Shown: piece after piece, positions 1 to 7,818 of the stretch | Numbering within the stretch: position 1 is the first letter of the stretch | How the letters are laid out: the number at the start of each line of letters is the position of its first letter | Assembly: GCF_014649015.1 (NCBI RefSeq) | Contig: NZ_BMSF01000002.1 | Coordinates: forward strand, 124,001-188,000 | Reading direction: 5' to 3' | DNA: 64,000 nucleotides | Source: Streptomyces narbonensis | Lineage (GTDB): Bacteria; Actinomycetota; Actinomycetes; Streptomycetales; Streptomycetaceae | Program-made: the position numbers and the translations under genes | Notes under the pieces: generated by a model | Databases searched by the model: none | Seen by the model: the letters and a program-made list of their open reading frames with translations, nothing else | What the model was told of the DNA's origin: nothing

Positions 1-801
1 GATCACCGTCAGCTCCGACGCCAGCTCCTCCGCCGGCGGGAAGTCGTCGTCCCGCTCCAGGAGGACCCCGGGGGGCGAGACCCGTGAGGCGAGGTCCGAG
101 AGGACGTCGAGCACGGCCCTCGGCACCGGGTGGGCGTGCGTGTCGTGCCAGACCCCGTCCCGCTCGACCCCGCCCGCCACGTGCACGTACGCGATGGCCT
201 CGACCGGCAGCTCGGACAGGGCCTTCGCGGGGTCCTCGCCGCGGTTGACGTGGTTGGTGTGCAGGTTGGCGACGTCGATGAGGAGCCGTACCCCCGTACG
301 CTCCACCAGCTCCGCCAGGAACTGCCCCTCCGTCAGCTCCTCCCCGGGCCAGGCGATCAGCGCCGCGATGTTCTCCAGGGCGAGCGGCACGGGCAGCGCG
401 TCCTGGGCGATGCGCACGTTCTCGCAGAGCACGTCGAGCGCGTCCCGGGTCCGGGGTACTGGCAGCAGGTGACCCGCTTCGAGGAGCGGCGAGGCGGTGA
501 GCGGCCCCCCGGCCCGTACGAACGCGATGTGCTCCGTGACCAGCGGCGCCCCCAGCGCCACCGCCTTCTCGCCGAGCGCCGCGAGCCTGGCCGGGTCGGG
601 CCGGTCCGCGCCGCCGAGTCCCAGCGACACCCCGTGCGGGACGACCGTCACGCCGCGCTCGCGCAGCCGGGTCAGCGAGTCGGGCAGGTGGTCGGCGCAG
701 ATGTTCTCCGCGACCACTTCGACCCAGTCGACGCCGGGCAGCGCCTCCACCGCCTCCGCGATCTCGGGACGCCAGCCGATGCCGATGCCGAGTTCCGTCA
801 T
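1..801 (-). CDS. DUF692 family multinuclear non-heme iron oxidase (partial, 3' end beyond left edge)
   Basis: Reading the minus strand from an ATG at 801 gives 267 open codons to the window edge, so the C-terminus is missing. The SD is GGAGG about 5 nt upstream. The protein begins with the Gly-rich strand [10 protein letters not shown], then ENI (about 32-34), [12 protein letters not shown] (53-64), [22 protein letters not shown] and YVHVAGG. This His/Glu/Asp/Asn pattern in a TIM-barrel layout is that of the DUF692 (MNIO) family, whose studied members use an iron cluster to modify cysteine or other residues of peptides or partner proteins. The substrate is not evident: the only short upstream ORF (929-1126) has no cysteine. 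The partner may lie left of the window, and this copy need not be a peptide maturase. Family call strong, role unknown. Confidence 0.85.
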   Translation of the reverse strand, partial: MTELGIGIGWRPEIAEAVEALPGVDWVEVVAENICADHLPDSLTRLRERGVTVVPHGVSLGLGGADRPDPARLAALGEKAVALGAPLVTEHIAFVRAGGPLTASPLLEAGHLLPVPRTRDALDVLCENVRIAQDALPVPLALENIAALIAWPGEELTEGQFLAELVERTGVRLLIDVANLHTNHVNRGEDPAKALSELPVEAIAYVHVAGGVERDGVWHDTHAHPVPRAVLDVLSDLASRVSPPGVLLERDDDFPPAEELASELTVI

Positions 802-928
802 GTCCCCCTCCTTCGGTCCTCAGTCATCCACGTGATGACCCGGGGAGCGACGTTCGAACCCGGAGAGGGGGACGTTCAGAGCTACATTTGAGGTTCGGCC
901 TCGAAACGGGGTCCCGTCGGAGCAGCCG

Positions 929-1126
929 CTACGTGCGGACGATCTCCTCGGCGCGCGCCCTCGGTTCACGCTCGGTGCGCTCGCGCTTCCGCCGGACCTC
1001 GGCCGACCTGGCGATCCTCCTGAGCTTCCGGCTGCGGGGCCGGCCGGCGCGGCCGAGCCCCGCCAGGAGGAAGAAGAGCAGCAGGCCCGCGATCCGGTCC
1101 GCTCGACGGACTGAAGGTGGGGTCAT
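929..1126 (-). CDS. small basic protein with one hydrophobic segment, function unknown
   Basis: This 65-residue reading frame lies just downstream of the Pth2 gene on the same strand. Its start is supported by TAGGAGA, 8 nt upstream of the ATG and overlapping the Pth2 stop codon. Residues about 12-25 are hydrophobic (IAGLLLFFLLAGLG), followed by a long Arg/Lys/Glu-rich tail that could form a charged helix. It has no cysteines and no known motif. A membrane-anchored basic microprotein or a spurious frame are both possible; the SD placement and position favour a real gene cotranscribed with the hydrolase. Confidence 0.5.
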   Translation of the reverse strand: MTPPSVRRADRIAGLLLFFLLAGLGRAGRPRSRKLRRIARSAEVRRKRERTEREPRARAEEIVRT

Positions 1127-1138
1127 GCTGCGAGTCTC

Positions 1139-1852
1139 CTACGGCTGCCGCAGCCGCAGGTGAGAAGCGAAGAGGTGGCTTCCCTCGGAGACGACCGTCT
1201 TTCCGGGCGCGATCTCCGTGAATCCGGCGTCCCGCACGACGGGCAGCCCGCTGCCGCTCGCCGTGAGCGCGGTCCAGTGCTCGGGCGTCGCGGTGCGCAC
1301 GGCGAGCGGGAAGCCCGCCTCCTTCCAGGCCTTCCGGTCGGCGTCCGCCATCGCCCACCACAGCAGCTGCGCGCCGTGCCCGGCCTGCGCCATCGTCTTG
1401 CCCGCCGACATGTCGAGCCCGGGATTGATCCAGAGCACCACGGCCCCGTCCGCCACGGGACCGGGCTCGGCCGGGTCGTCGAGGTCGGTGCCCGACACCT
1501 GGAGCTTGACCAGCTCCTTGGGCCAGCCGTCGAGCGGCACCGGCGGAAAGACCCGTACCTCCGCCTCCGCGCCGGTCACGGCGATCCCGGGGAGCGTCCC
1601 CGCCCGGCGCCACTCCGCGCCGCGCGCCCGGCGCACGACCTTGCGGATCCGGGCGTCCTGCCAGTCCGCCATGGCCTGCGCCCACTCGCCCTCACCGAGG
1701 GATCGGTCGTCGGTGAGGATCTCCAGGACGGCCCGCGCGGCGGTCTCCAGGGCGTCGGTACGGGTCGGGGGCGCGTCGCGCTCGATCCGCACCACCAGGG
1801 GGAGGACGAACTGCGGCTTCTCATCGCGGAGGTCGGTCTCTTCACTGCTCAC
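1139..1852 (-). CDS. peptidyl-tRNA hydrolase, Pth2 family
   Basis: The 237-residue protein starts with GTG at 1852. Its C-terminal half holds the Pth2 signature: MSAGKTMAQAGHGAQ, corresponding to the conserved GKxxAQxxHA of archaeal/eukaryotic-type peptidyl-tRNA hydrolases. That family cleaves the ester bond between peptide and tRNA in dropped-off peptidyl-tRNAs. The N-terminal 130 residues are an extension beyond the roughly 120-residue Pth2 core, seen in actinobacterial versions as far as I recall. The gene is divergent from the ABC transporter at 1944 with a 91-bp gap. Activity is inferred from the motif; the usual bacterial pth is a different family, so this would be an additional or specialised hydrolase. 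Confidence 0.75.
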   Translation of the reverse strand: MSSEETDLRDEKPQFVLPLVVRIERDAPPTRTDALETAARAVLEILTDDRSLGEGEWAQAMADWQDARIRKVVRRARGAEWRRAGTLPGIAVTGAEAEVRVFPPVPLDGWPKELVKLQVSGTDLDDPAEPGPVADGAVVLWINPGLDMSAGKTMAQAGHGAQLLWWAMADADRKAWKEAGFPLAVRTATPEHWTALTASGSGLPVVRDAGFTEIAPGKTVVSEGSHLFASHLRLRQP

Positions 1853-1943
1853 CGGGCAAGTCTGCCACCGCGGCGCGCAGCGAATCTTGTGGGAATCATC
1901 GCTTCCGGGTCAGGATGCCCCGCATGACGAGCGATCTTCGCGG

Positions 1944-2798
1944 ATGAGGCTGGAGCGGGTGGGGCGCCGGTACGGGCCGCGCGGACCATGGGTCCTGCGC
2001 GGGGCCGACCTCGACCTGCCCGGCTCCTCCCTCGTCCGGGTCGTCGGCACGAACGGCACCGGCAAGTCGACGCTGCTCCGGCTGGTCGCCGGGATCGACG
2101 CCCCGAGCGAGGGCCGGATCACCGGCCGCCCGCCCCGCACGGCGTACGTCCCCGAGCGCTTCCCGGCGGCCCTGCCCTTCACGGCCACCGACTACCTGGT
2201 CCACCTGGGCCGCGTCCAGGGCCTCGGCAGGGCGACGGCCAGGGCGCGGGCGGGCGAGTGGCTGGAGCGCTTCGGGGCCGGCGAGCACGCCCGGACGGAA
2301 CTGGCGGAGCTCTCCAAGGGCACCAGCCAGAAGGTCGCCGTCGCCCAGGCGCTGCTCGCCGATCCCGGCCCCGGCCTCCTCGTCCTCGACGAGGCATGGA
2401 CCGGCCTCGACGCCGCGGCACGCGGCGAGCTCGACCGCGCCGTCCGGGAACGGGTCGCGGCGGGCGCCACGGCCGTCTTCGTCGACCACGACCCGCGCCG
2501 CCTCGCGGGGGAGGCGGACGCGGTGTACGGCGTGGAGTCGGGGGCGGTACGGGCCGTGGCGGCCACGCCCCGGGACGTACCTCCGGAGCCCCGGGTCCGG
2601 ATCAGCGCCTCCGGCGGCAAGCCGCTCCCGGAGGGCCTGCCGGGCGCCCCCACGACCGAGCCGCCGGACCCGGACGACCCCACGCGCCCCCTCGTCCTCA
2701 CGGTGGACGCGGCGCACTCCGACGCCCTGCTCGGGGCGCTCCTCGCGGCCTCCTGGCACATCCACCACCTGGGCACGGAAGAGGGCGTACGGGTATGA
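1944..2798 (+). CDS. ABC transporter ATP-binding protein
   Basis: This 284-residue ABC ATPase has Walker A GTNGTGKS (35-42), an ABC-2-type signature LSKGTSQK (about 123-130), Walker B LLVLDE (145-150) and an H-switch in VFVDHD. The LSKG signature is typical of exporters such as drug or lantibiotic-type ABC-2 pumps. A C-terminal extension of about 90 residues follows the nucleotide-binding domain. The stop overlaps the start of the membrane protein at 2795 (ATGA), so the two are probably translated together. The chosen ATG itself overlaps the stop of a seven-codon ORF at 1924-1947 that may be leaderless. Substrate unknown. Confidence 0.9.
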   Translation: MRLERVGRRYGPRGPWVLRGADLDLPGSSLVRVVGTNGTGKSTLLRLVAGIDAPSEGRITGRPPRTAYVPERFPAALPFTATDYLVHLGRVQGLGRATARARAGEWLERFGAGEHARTELAELSKGTSQKVAVAQALLADPGPGLLVLDEAWTGLDAAARGELDRAVRERVAAGATAVFVDHDPRRLAGEADAVYGVESGAVRAVAATPRDVPPEPRVRISASGGKPLPEGLPGAPTTEPPDPDDPTRPLVLTVDAAHSDALLGALLAASWHIHHLGTEEGVRV

Positions 2799-3445
2799 CG
2801 GCGCTCCTGCGCTACCAGTCGGGTCTGCTGCTCCGCTCGCAGCGCTGGCTCGCGCCCCTCCTCCTGTACGCGGCCGTCCTCGCCGTCGGCGTCCGCGCGG
2901 GCGAACCCGTGCTCGGCGCCCTCGGCTTCTCGGCGGCGGCCCTGGTGCCCGTGACGGCCTGGTGCGTACGGATCTGTGTCACCCAGGAACCGCCCGCCGC
3001 CCGTGACGTGGTCGCCGCGGCCGCCGGCCGGGGTCGGGCCCATCTCGCGGCGCTCGTCACCGGGGCCGCGCTGCCGGGGTTCCTCGGCGCGGTCGCCGTC
3101 CTCGGTCTCACGGCGATCGGCGACCGGCGCGGGGTGGGCGCGCCGGCCGCGACGGGCGCCGGGCTGCTCGCGACGGCGGCCTGCGTCCTGACGGGCGCCT
3201 CGGTCGGCGCGCTGGCCGCCCGCCCGTTCCTCAAGGCCACCGGCTGGTCGGTCACGGCGCTCGTCACCGGCGCGCTCCTCGCCCTCGTCACCACGGGCTC
3301 CCCGGCGAAGCACGCCCTGACCGCTCTGGTCACCGGCTCCCGTACGACGACCGCGCAGCTGCCCTGGCTCGCCTGCGCGGGTGCCGTGGTCCTCGCGGCG
3401 GCGACGGCGGCCCTCGCCTGCCGGGCCACGGCACGCCTGGAATGA
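2795..3445 (+). CDS. ABC transporter membrane subunit (six-helix, ABC-2-like)
   Basis: The 216-residue protein is almost entirely hydrophobic, with about six membrane segments (for example WLAPLLLYAAVLAVGV, ALGFSAAALVPVTAWCV and CAGAVVLAAATAALACRA). It begins at an ATG overlapping the stop of the ATPase gene. The pairing and overlap identify it as the permease of a two-component exporter. No sequence motif reveals the substrate. It is shorter than most ABC-2 permeases (about 250 residues), but the transmembrane pattern is complete. The stop at 3443-3445 lies 29 nt before the start of the zinc-ribbon gene. Confidence 0.75.
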   Translation: MTALLRYQSGLLLRSQRWLAPLLLYAAVLAVGVRAGEPVLGALGFSAAALVPVTAWCVRICVTQEPPAARDVVAAAAGRGRAHLAALVTGAALPGFLGAVAVLGLTAIGDRRGVGAPAATGAGLLATAACVLTGASVGALAARPFLKATGWSVTALVTGALLALVTTGSPAKHALTALVTGSRTTTAQLPWLACAGAVVLAAATAALACRATARLE

Positions 3446-3474
3446 GCGGACCAGGGAGGCGTACGCTCGAAGAC

Positions 3475-3666
3475 ATGACCGAGTCGACGTCGTACTGCGG
3501 CACCCCCGAGCCCGCCGGACCGAAGCCCGAACGGGCGGCGGAGGGCCCCTTCGCCTCGTGCGTGCTGTGCCAGGAGCCGACCGAGTACCCGGAGTCGACC
3601 AAGGGGATCACGCTGTGCCCGGTCTGCGAGTGGCAGGAGGCCGAGCGGATGGCCTGCTCGGGCTAG
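3475..3666 (+). CDS. small CxxC-CxxC (zinc-ribbon-like) protein
   Basis: This 63-residue protein has two CxxC pairs, CVLC and CPVC, about 20 residues apart, a spacing suited to one structural zinc. A TACGCT hexamer at 3462-3467 ends 7 nt before the ATG, which suggests a leaderless transcript. An alternative in-frame ATG at 3442 overlaps the upstream stop and would add 11 residues. No enzymatic motif is present. It could be a small regulator or a zinc-binding accessory protein. Confidence 0.6.
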   Translation: MTESTSYCGTPEPAGPKPERAAEGPFASCVLCQEPTEYPESTKGITLCPVCEWQEAERMACSG

Positions 3667-3679
3667 CTCTTCTACGCCA

Positions 3680-4597
3680 TCAGCCCCGGGACATCAGCTC
3701 CGAGACCTTCACGAAGCGGTAGCCGCGCGCCCGCAGCTCCGGGACGATCCGGCGGATCGCCTCCTCGGTGACGGGGGCGGCGCTGCGCGTGCAGTGCATG
3801 ACGACGAGCGAACCGGGCTTCACCCCGTCGATCACCTGCTCGGCGACGGCGTCCGCGTCCTTGGCGAAGGCGTCGCCGCTGACCACGTCCCACTGGACCG
3901 CCGTCACCCCGGCGGGGCCGAGCGCGCGCAGGGCGGCGTCGTCGTAGCAGCCGCCGGGGAAGCGGAAGTACGGGACGACGTTGACGGCCCCGGCGTCCCG
4001 GAAGGCGTCGAAGGCGCGCTGCACGTCGGCCGTCATGTCGGGTCCCGCGACGGTCGGGAGGCCGTAGCAGGGGGACGCGAAGGCGTAGTGGCTGTAGGAG
4101 TGGTTGGCGATCTCGAAGCGGGGGTCGCCGCCGATGGACCTGGCCTGGTCCGGGTACTCCTCCGCCCAGCGGCCCGTCATGAAGACGGTGGCGTCCACCT
4201 TGAGGCGGCGCAGGGTCGCGATGAGCTGTGGATTGTCGAAGCGTTCGCCGCTCGCGGCCCGGGGGCCCTGATCGGCCGTCATGTCGGCGTCGAAGGTGAG
4301 CGCGACGACCTTCTCGGCGCTCTTCGGGGACTTCGCGACCCGGCGCGAGTACACCGGGGTGAGCCCACCGGGCCCCGGGGCCATGGTCGGCACCGCGCCC
4401 TGCCCCGCTCCGCGCTCGGGGGCCGGCTTGGCACCGGCCGCCGCGTCGGCCCGCGGCGACGCGCTGCGGGAGGCGACCGGCCCCTTCGACTCCGTCGGCT
4501 CCTTCACCACGGGGGCCGGGGCGCCGCCCCCACCGCAACCGACGAGAGCGGCGCCCAGAAGAACGAACGCCGCCATGTTTCGTACAGGAATGTTCAC
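3680..4597 (-). CDS. polysaccharide deacetylase (NodB) lipoprotein
   Basis: The 305-residue protein has a lipoprotein signal (hydrophobic segment then LVGC, Cys21), a Pro/Ala-rich linker to about residue 90, and a NodB domain. The domain shows the catalytic metal motif TFDADM (101-106, Asp103 and Asp105), the HSYSH metal-binding histidines (His166, His170) and RFPGG (212-216). It should be an extracellular, membrane-anchored carbohydrate esterase removing acetyl groups from a cell-wall or extracellular polysaccharide. The exact polymer cannot be read from sequence. It stands alone on the minus strand, convergent with the zinc-ribbon gene. Confidence 0.9.
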   Translation of the reverse strand: MNIPVRNMAAFVLLGAALVGCGGGGAPAPVVKEPTESKGPVASRSASPRADAAAGAKPAPERGAGQGAVPTMAPGPGGLTPVYSRRVAKSPKSAEKVVALTFDADMTADQGPRAASGERFDNPQLIATLRRLKVDATVFMTGRWAEEYPDQARSIGGDPRFEIANHSYSHYAFASPCYGLPTVAGPDMTADVQRAFDAFRDAGAVNVVPYFRFPGGCYDDAALRALGPAGVTAVQWDVVSGDAFAKDADAVAEQVIDGVKPGSLVVMHCTRSAAPVTEEAIRRIVPELRARGYRFVKVSELMSRG

Positions 4598-4739
4598 GAT
4601 CGGAAGTTATCCGATCAAAGTGTCTAACGCTCGCGACTCGACAGCAGCAGCACCCGAGTCCACGCACTGAGCTGACGCACCATCGCCCGGGCATGCGCGG
4701 CCCGCTCGCGACGGGCCGTCGCGGCGTGACCGGCGCCGC

Positions 4740-5612
4740 TCACGTCGCCAGTAGCCGCCGTCGGCACTCCGCCACGTCGAAGTCCCCCGGCGGGTACTTC
4801 GGGTCCAGGGCCTCCAGGTGTTCGAGCAGCAGCTTGCTGACCGCCCAGTTCCGGTACCACTTGCGGTCCGCCGGGACCAGGTACCAGGGCGCCTCGTCCG
4901 TCGTGCAGCGCTCCAGGGCGATCTCGTACGCCTCCTGGTACGCGGGCCACACCGACCGCTCCTCGATGTCGCCGGCGTTGAACTTCCAGTGCTTCTCGGG
5001 GTTGTCCAGGCGCTCCAGGAGGCGGTTGCGCTGCTCCTCGTACGAGATGTGGAGGAAGACCTTGACGACCGTCACGCCGTCGTCCGCGAGGGACTTCTCG
5101 AAGCGGTTGATCTGGCCGTAGCGGCTGGCGAGCTGCGAGCGCGGGGCCAGGTCGCGGACGCGCGCGATGAGGACGTCCTCGTAGTGGGAGCGGTCGAAGA
5201 TGCCGATCTCGCCCGGCTTGGGGAGCGCCTGCATGATCCGCCAGAGGAACGGATGGTTCTGCTCCTCCGGGGTCGGGGCCTTGAAGGCACGGATGCGGCA
5301 GCCGGACGGGTTGAAGAGGCCGATGACGTGCTTGACCGTGCCGCCCTTGCCGCTGGTGTCCATGCCCTGGAGGACCAGGAGCAGCCTGCGCCGGTCGCCC
5401 GCCGTGCTCGCCGCGTACAGGCGTTCCTGGAGGTCCGCGAGGCGCGGTCCGAGCGCGGCGGTGGCGGCCAGGCCGGCTGCCTTGCCGGCGGGGCCGGCCG
5501 GGGTCGCCGAGGCGTCGTACGCCGCGAGGTCGAGCCGCTCGCCCTCGGGCACCCGCAGCACGTCACGCAGGGGCGTGTCCGGTGGCCTCCGCCAGTGCTT
5601 CTTCTTCTCCAC
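4740..5612 (-). CDS. polyphosphate kinase 2 family protein
   Basis: The 290-residue protein has the PPK2 fold motifs: Walker A GMDTSGKGG (83-91), followed by HVIGLFNPSG, and the Walker B-like GIFDRSHYEDV (137-147). PPK2 enzymes move phosphate between polyphosphate and nucleotides. This single-domain type is usually a polyphosphate:NDP or AMP phosphotransferase acting in the cytoplasm. Length and motif order match a one-domain PPK2. Nucleotide preference (class I, II or III) cannot be settled by eye. It lies downstream of the PhoX phosphatase gene on the same strand, 98 bp apart, a phosphate-metabolism pairing. Confidence 0.88.
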   Translation of the reverse strand: MEKKKHWRRPPDTPLRDVLRVPEGERLDLAAYDASATPAGPAGKAAGLAATAALGPRLADLQERLYAASTAGDRRRLLLVLQGMDTSGKGGTVKHVIGLFNPSGCRIRAFKAPTPEEQNHPFLWRIMQALPKPGEIGIFDRSHYEDVLIARVRDLAPRSQLASRYGQINRFEKSLADDGVTVVKVFLHISYEEQRNRLLERLDNPEKHWKFNAGDIEERSVWPAYQEAYEIALERCTTDEAPWYLVPADRKWYRNWAVSKLLLEHLEALDPKYPPGDFDVAECRRRLLAT

Positions 5613-5710
5613 CGCGTGACCCTTCCGCCGCGCCCCGTCCCGACCGTCCTCTTCCCCTCCCGATCCTGCGACGGAACCGGCCCGGCCGCGACCCCGGCCC
5701 TCCCGTCAGC

Positions 5711-7090
5711 TCAGCACCACGGGCCCGTCACCGCGAACGTCGTCCCCGGGGTGTAGCAGTTCACGTACATCGTGGAGCCGTCCGGGGAGAAGGTGACGCC
5801 GGCGAACTCGCCCCACTCCGGCGCGTCGGGGGTCCCGATGTTCTGCGCGCCCCGGGCGACCGCGTACACCTCGCCCTTCCTGCTCACCCCGTAGACGTGC
5901 TGCGCCCCGTCGCCGTCCTCGCTCACCATCAGGCCCCCGCTCGGCGTCAGACAGATGTTGTCCGGGGACTCGCCCGGGAGCTGGATGTCGGTGCTCGGGC
6001 CGAAGACGACGACGAGCGTGAGACGGCGCCGGTGCGGCTCGTACTTCCAGACCTGTCCGAAGTGGGTCGCACCGGAGCCGTCCTTCTGCCGGGCGAAGGA
6101 GGACACGAAGTACACGGCCCGCCCGCCCCAGTAACAGCCCTCCAGCTTCTGGGCGTGCGTGATGCCCTTCGGGCCGAAGTCCTGGAGCCTGATGGGGGTC
6201 TCGGCCGCCCGCGGATCCGGTACGGGGACCCACTCGACGCCCTCGAAGCGTGCGCCGGTCTCCTGGATCACGGAGAGGTCGGGGACGCCGGGCACCCGCA
6301 TGGCCTCCAGGGCGCCGCCCGCGCGCAGCGAACCGGTGCCGCCGAGCGGCTTGCGGGGGAGGAAGCGGTAGAAGAGGCCGAAGGGCCGCTCGAAGGCGTC
6401 CTCCGTCTCGTAGACGATGCCGCTCGACGGGTCGACGGCGATCGCCTCGTGCTGGAAGCGGCCCATCGCGGTGAGGGGGACGGCGCCGGTGCGGTGCGGG
6501 TCGGCCCCGTCGACCTCGAAGATGAAGCCGTGGTCCTTGGTGTAGCCGTTCGTCCCGGCCTTGTCCTCGGTCTCCTCGCAGGTCAGCCAGGTGTTCCAAG
6601 GCGTGGGCCCGCCCGCGCAGTTGACTGCGGTCCCGGCGATGGCGACGCGCTCGCCGAGGACGTTGTTCCGGCCGTCGAGTTCGAGGGCCGTGCATCCGCC
6701 CTTCGCCGCCGGGTCGTACGTCAGGCCGGGGACGGTCGGGACGCCGATCTTCCCGGTGACCCGGTTCTCGTGGTTGCGGACGAGGTGCACGCGTCCGCGC
6801 CGGCCGGCGAAGGCGGCCATGCCGTCGTGGTTGCTGGGGACGGGCCCCTCGCCGGAGCGGAGCGGATCGCCCTGCCGGGAGAGGACCTTGTAGCGGAAGC
6901 CGGCCGGGAGGTCGAGGAGCCCAGCGGGGTCGGGGAGGAGGGGGCCGTAGCCACCCCGCGACCCGAGCCTCCCGAGGTCCCCGGCGGCGGCCGCGCTGCC
7001 CGCGAAGAGTTCGGAGAAGGCGCCGGTGAAGGCGATCCCGGCGACGGACGCGCCGGTGCGGGAGAGGATCTGACGTCGTGTTGCGGACAT
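5711..7090 (-). CDS. phoX: PhoX family alkaline phosphatase (DUF839), Tat-exported
   Basis: From the ATG at 7090 the protein is 459 residues. It begins MSATRRQILSRTG, a twin-arginine signal, followed by a hydrophobic stretch ending near AAAAG. The body carries features of DUF839/PhoX phosphatases: VRNHENR, NCAGGPTPWNTWLTCEE, DGRNNVLGERVAIAGT, and a calcium/iron-site-rich beta-propeller-like sequence. PhoX enzymes are exported phosphomonoesterases using iron and calcium. An in-frame ATG at 7165 would bury the signal peptide and was not used. No PHO box was recognised upstream. The 5' flank contains the tandem-repeat tract at 7250-7355. Confidence 0.85.
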   Translation of the reverse strand: MSATRRQILSRTGASVAGIAFTGAFSELFAGSAAAAGDLGRLGSRGGYGPLLPDPAGLLDLPAGFRYKVLSRQGDPLRSGEGPVPSNHDGMAAFAGRRGRVHLVRNHENRVTGKIGVPTVPGLTYDPAAKGGCTALELDGRNNVLGERVAIAGTAVNCAGGPTPWNTWLTCEETEDKAGTNGYTKDHGFIFEVDGADPHRTGAVPLTAMGRFQHEAIAVDPSSGIVYETEDAFERPFGLFYRFLPRKPLGGTGSLRAGGALEAMRVPGVPDLSVIQETGARFEGVEWVPVPDPRAAETPIRLQDFGPKGITHAQKLEGCYWGGRAVYFVSSFARQKDGSGATHFGQVWKYEPHRRRLTLVVVFGPSTDIQLPGESPDNICLTPSGGLMVSEDGDGAQHVYGVSRKGEVYAVARGAQNIGTPDAPEWGEFAGVTFSPDGSTMYVNCYTPGTTFAVTGPWC

Positions 7091-7249
7091 GAGGCAACCC
7101 ACTTTTCCTGTTGGCGGACAGGTGTGTGTGATGTGACGTGTGACCCGCATGTGTGTATCACGCACTGTGGTGACACGTGAACCATGCGGGCCACAACTGC
7201 CTCGTGTGGCGCGCTTGCTGACGTGAGGTCAGGACACGTAGTAGCCCGG

Positions 7250-7355
7250 GGTGGTCTGGGTGGTCCCCGGGGTCGTCCCGGGGGCGTCCCCGGGTGGTAC
7301 CCGGGTGGTCCCTGGGTGGTCCCAGGGTGGTCCCAGGGTGGCCGGGGTGGGCCCC
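7250..7355. repeat. 11-bp degenerate tandem repeat, about ten copies
   Basis: Between the osmC-like gene and phoX lies a tract of units close to GGTGGTCCCNG repeated in direct orientation. The units also make short inverted repeats: CCCGGGT at 7289-7295 with ACCCGGG at 7299-7305, and CCCTGGG at 7310-7316 with CCCAGGG at 7321-7327. The transcribed minus strand could therefore fold into a chain of small hairpins. It could act as a terminator for the osmC-like transcript. Confidence 0.85.
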
Positions 7356-7359
7356 GTCG

Positions 7360-7785
7360 TCAGGCCAGCTTGGCGGTGAGGGTGATCGTCGTGCCCGTGA
7401 GTGCCTGGCTGACCGGGCAGTTCTTCTTCGCGTCCTCCGCGAGCTCCTGGAAGCGGTCCGCCTCCAGGCCGGGGACCTCACCGGTCACGGTCAGGTGGAT
7501 GCCCGTGATGCCCTCACCCGGCTGGAAGGTGACGTCGGCCTTGGTCTCCAGGCGCGTCGGCGCGTGGCCGGCCTTGGCCAGGCCGTTGGAGAAGGCCATC
7601 GAGAAGCAGGAGGAGTGCGCGGCGGCGATGAGCTCCTCGGGGCTCGTCTTGCCGTTCGGCTCCTCGGTGCGGGCGGGCCAGGAGACGTCGTACGAGCCGA
7701 GGCCGGACGAGTCGAGGGTGACGACGCCGGAGCCCTTGAGAAGGTCGCCCTGCCAGACGGTGTGGGCGTGACGCACGGTGGCCAT
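7360..7785 (-). CDS. OsmC family peroxiredoxin-like protein
   Basis: The 141-residue protein matches the OsmC family. It has the first redox cysteine in AAAHSSCFSMA (Cys60) and the second in KKNCPVSQAL (Cys123), separated as expected for the two-cysteine peroxidase site. OsmC proteins reduce organic hydroperoxides in the cytoplasm as dimers. Length equals the family norm. It is followed by the GC-rich 11-bp repeat tract. A short gap of 33 bp separates its start from the stop of the ZapE-like gene, so the two may share a transcript. Confidence 0.88.
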   Translation of the reverse strand: MATVRHAHTVWQGDLLKGSGVVTLDSSGLGSYDVSWPARTEEPNGKTSPEELIAAAHSSCFSMAFSNGLAKAGHAPTRLETKADVTFQPGEGITGIHLTVTGEVPGLEADRFQELAEDAKKNCPVSQALTGTTITLTAKLA

Positions 7786-7818
7786 GGTGGATCCCTTTCG
7801 ATCGGGTATGGCCCCAAC

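Noticed and set aside
929..1126. The 65-residue ORF as a RiPP precursor for the DUF692 enzyme
   Set aside because: It has no cysteine and no leader/core layout; it is a basic peptide with a hydrophobic segment. The enzyme's substrate cannot be assigned from this window.
7250..7355. Tandem repeat considered as a CRISPR array
   Set aside because: Units are 11 bp, contiguous and degenerate, without spacers, and no cas genes are present.
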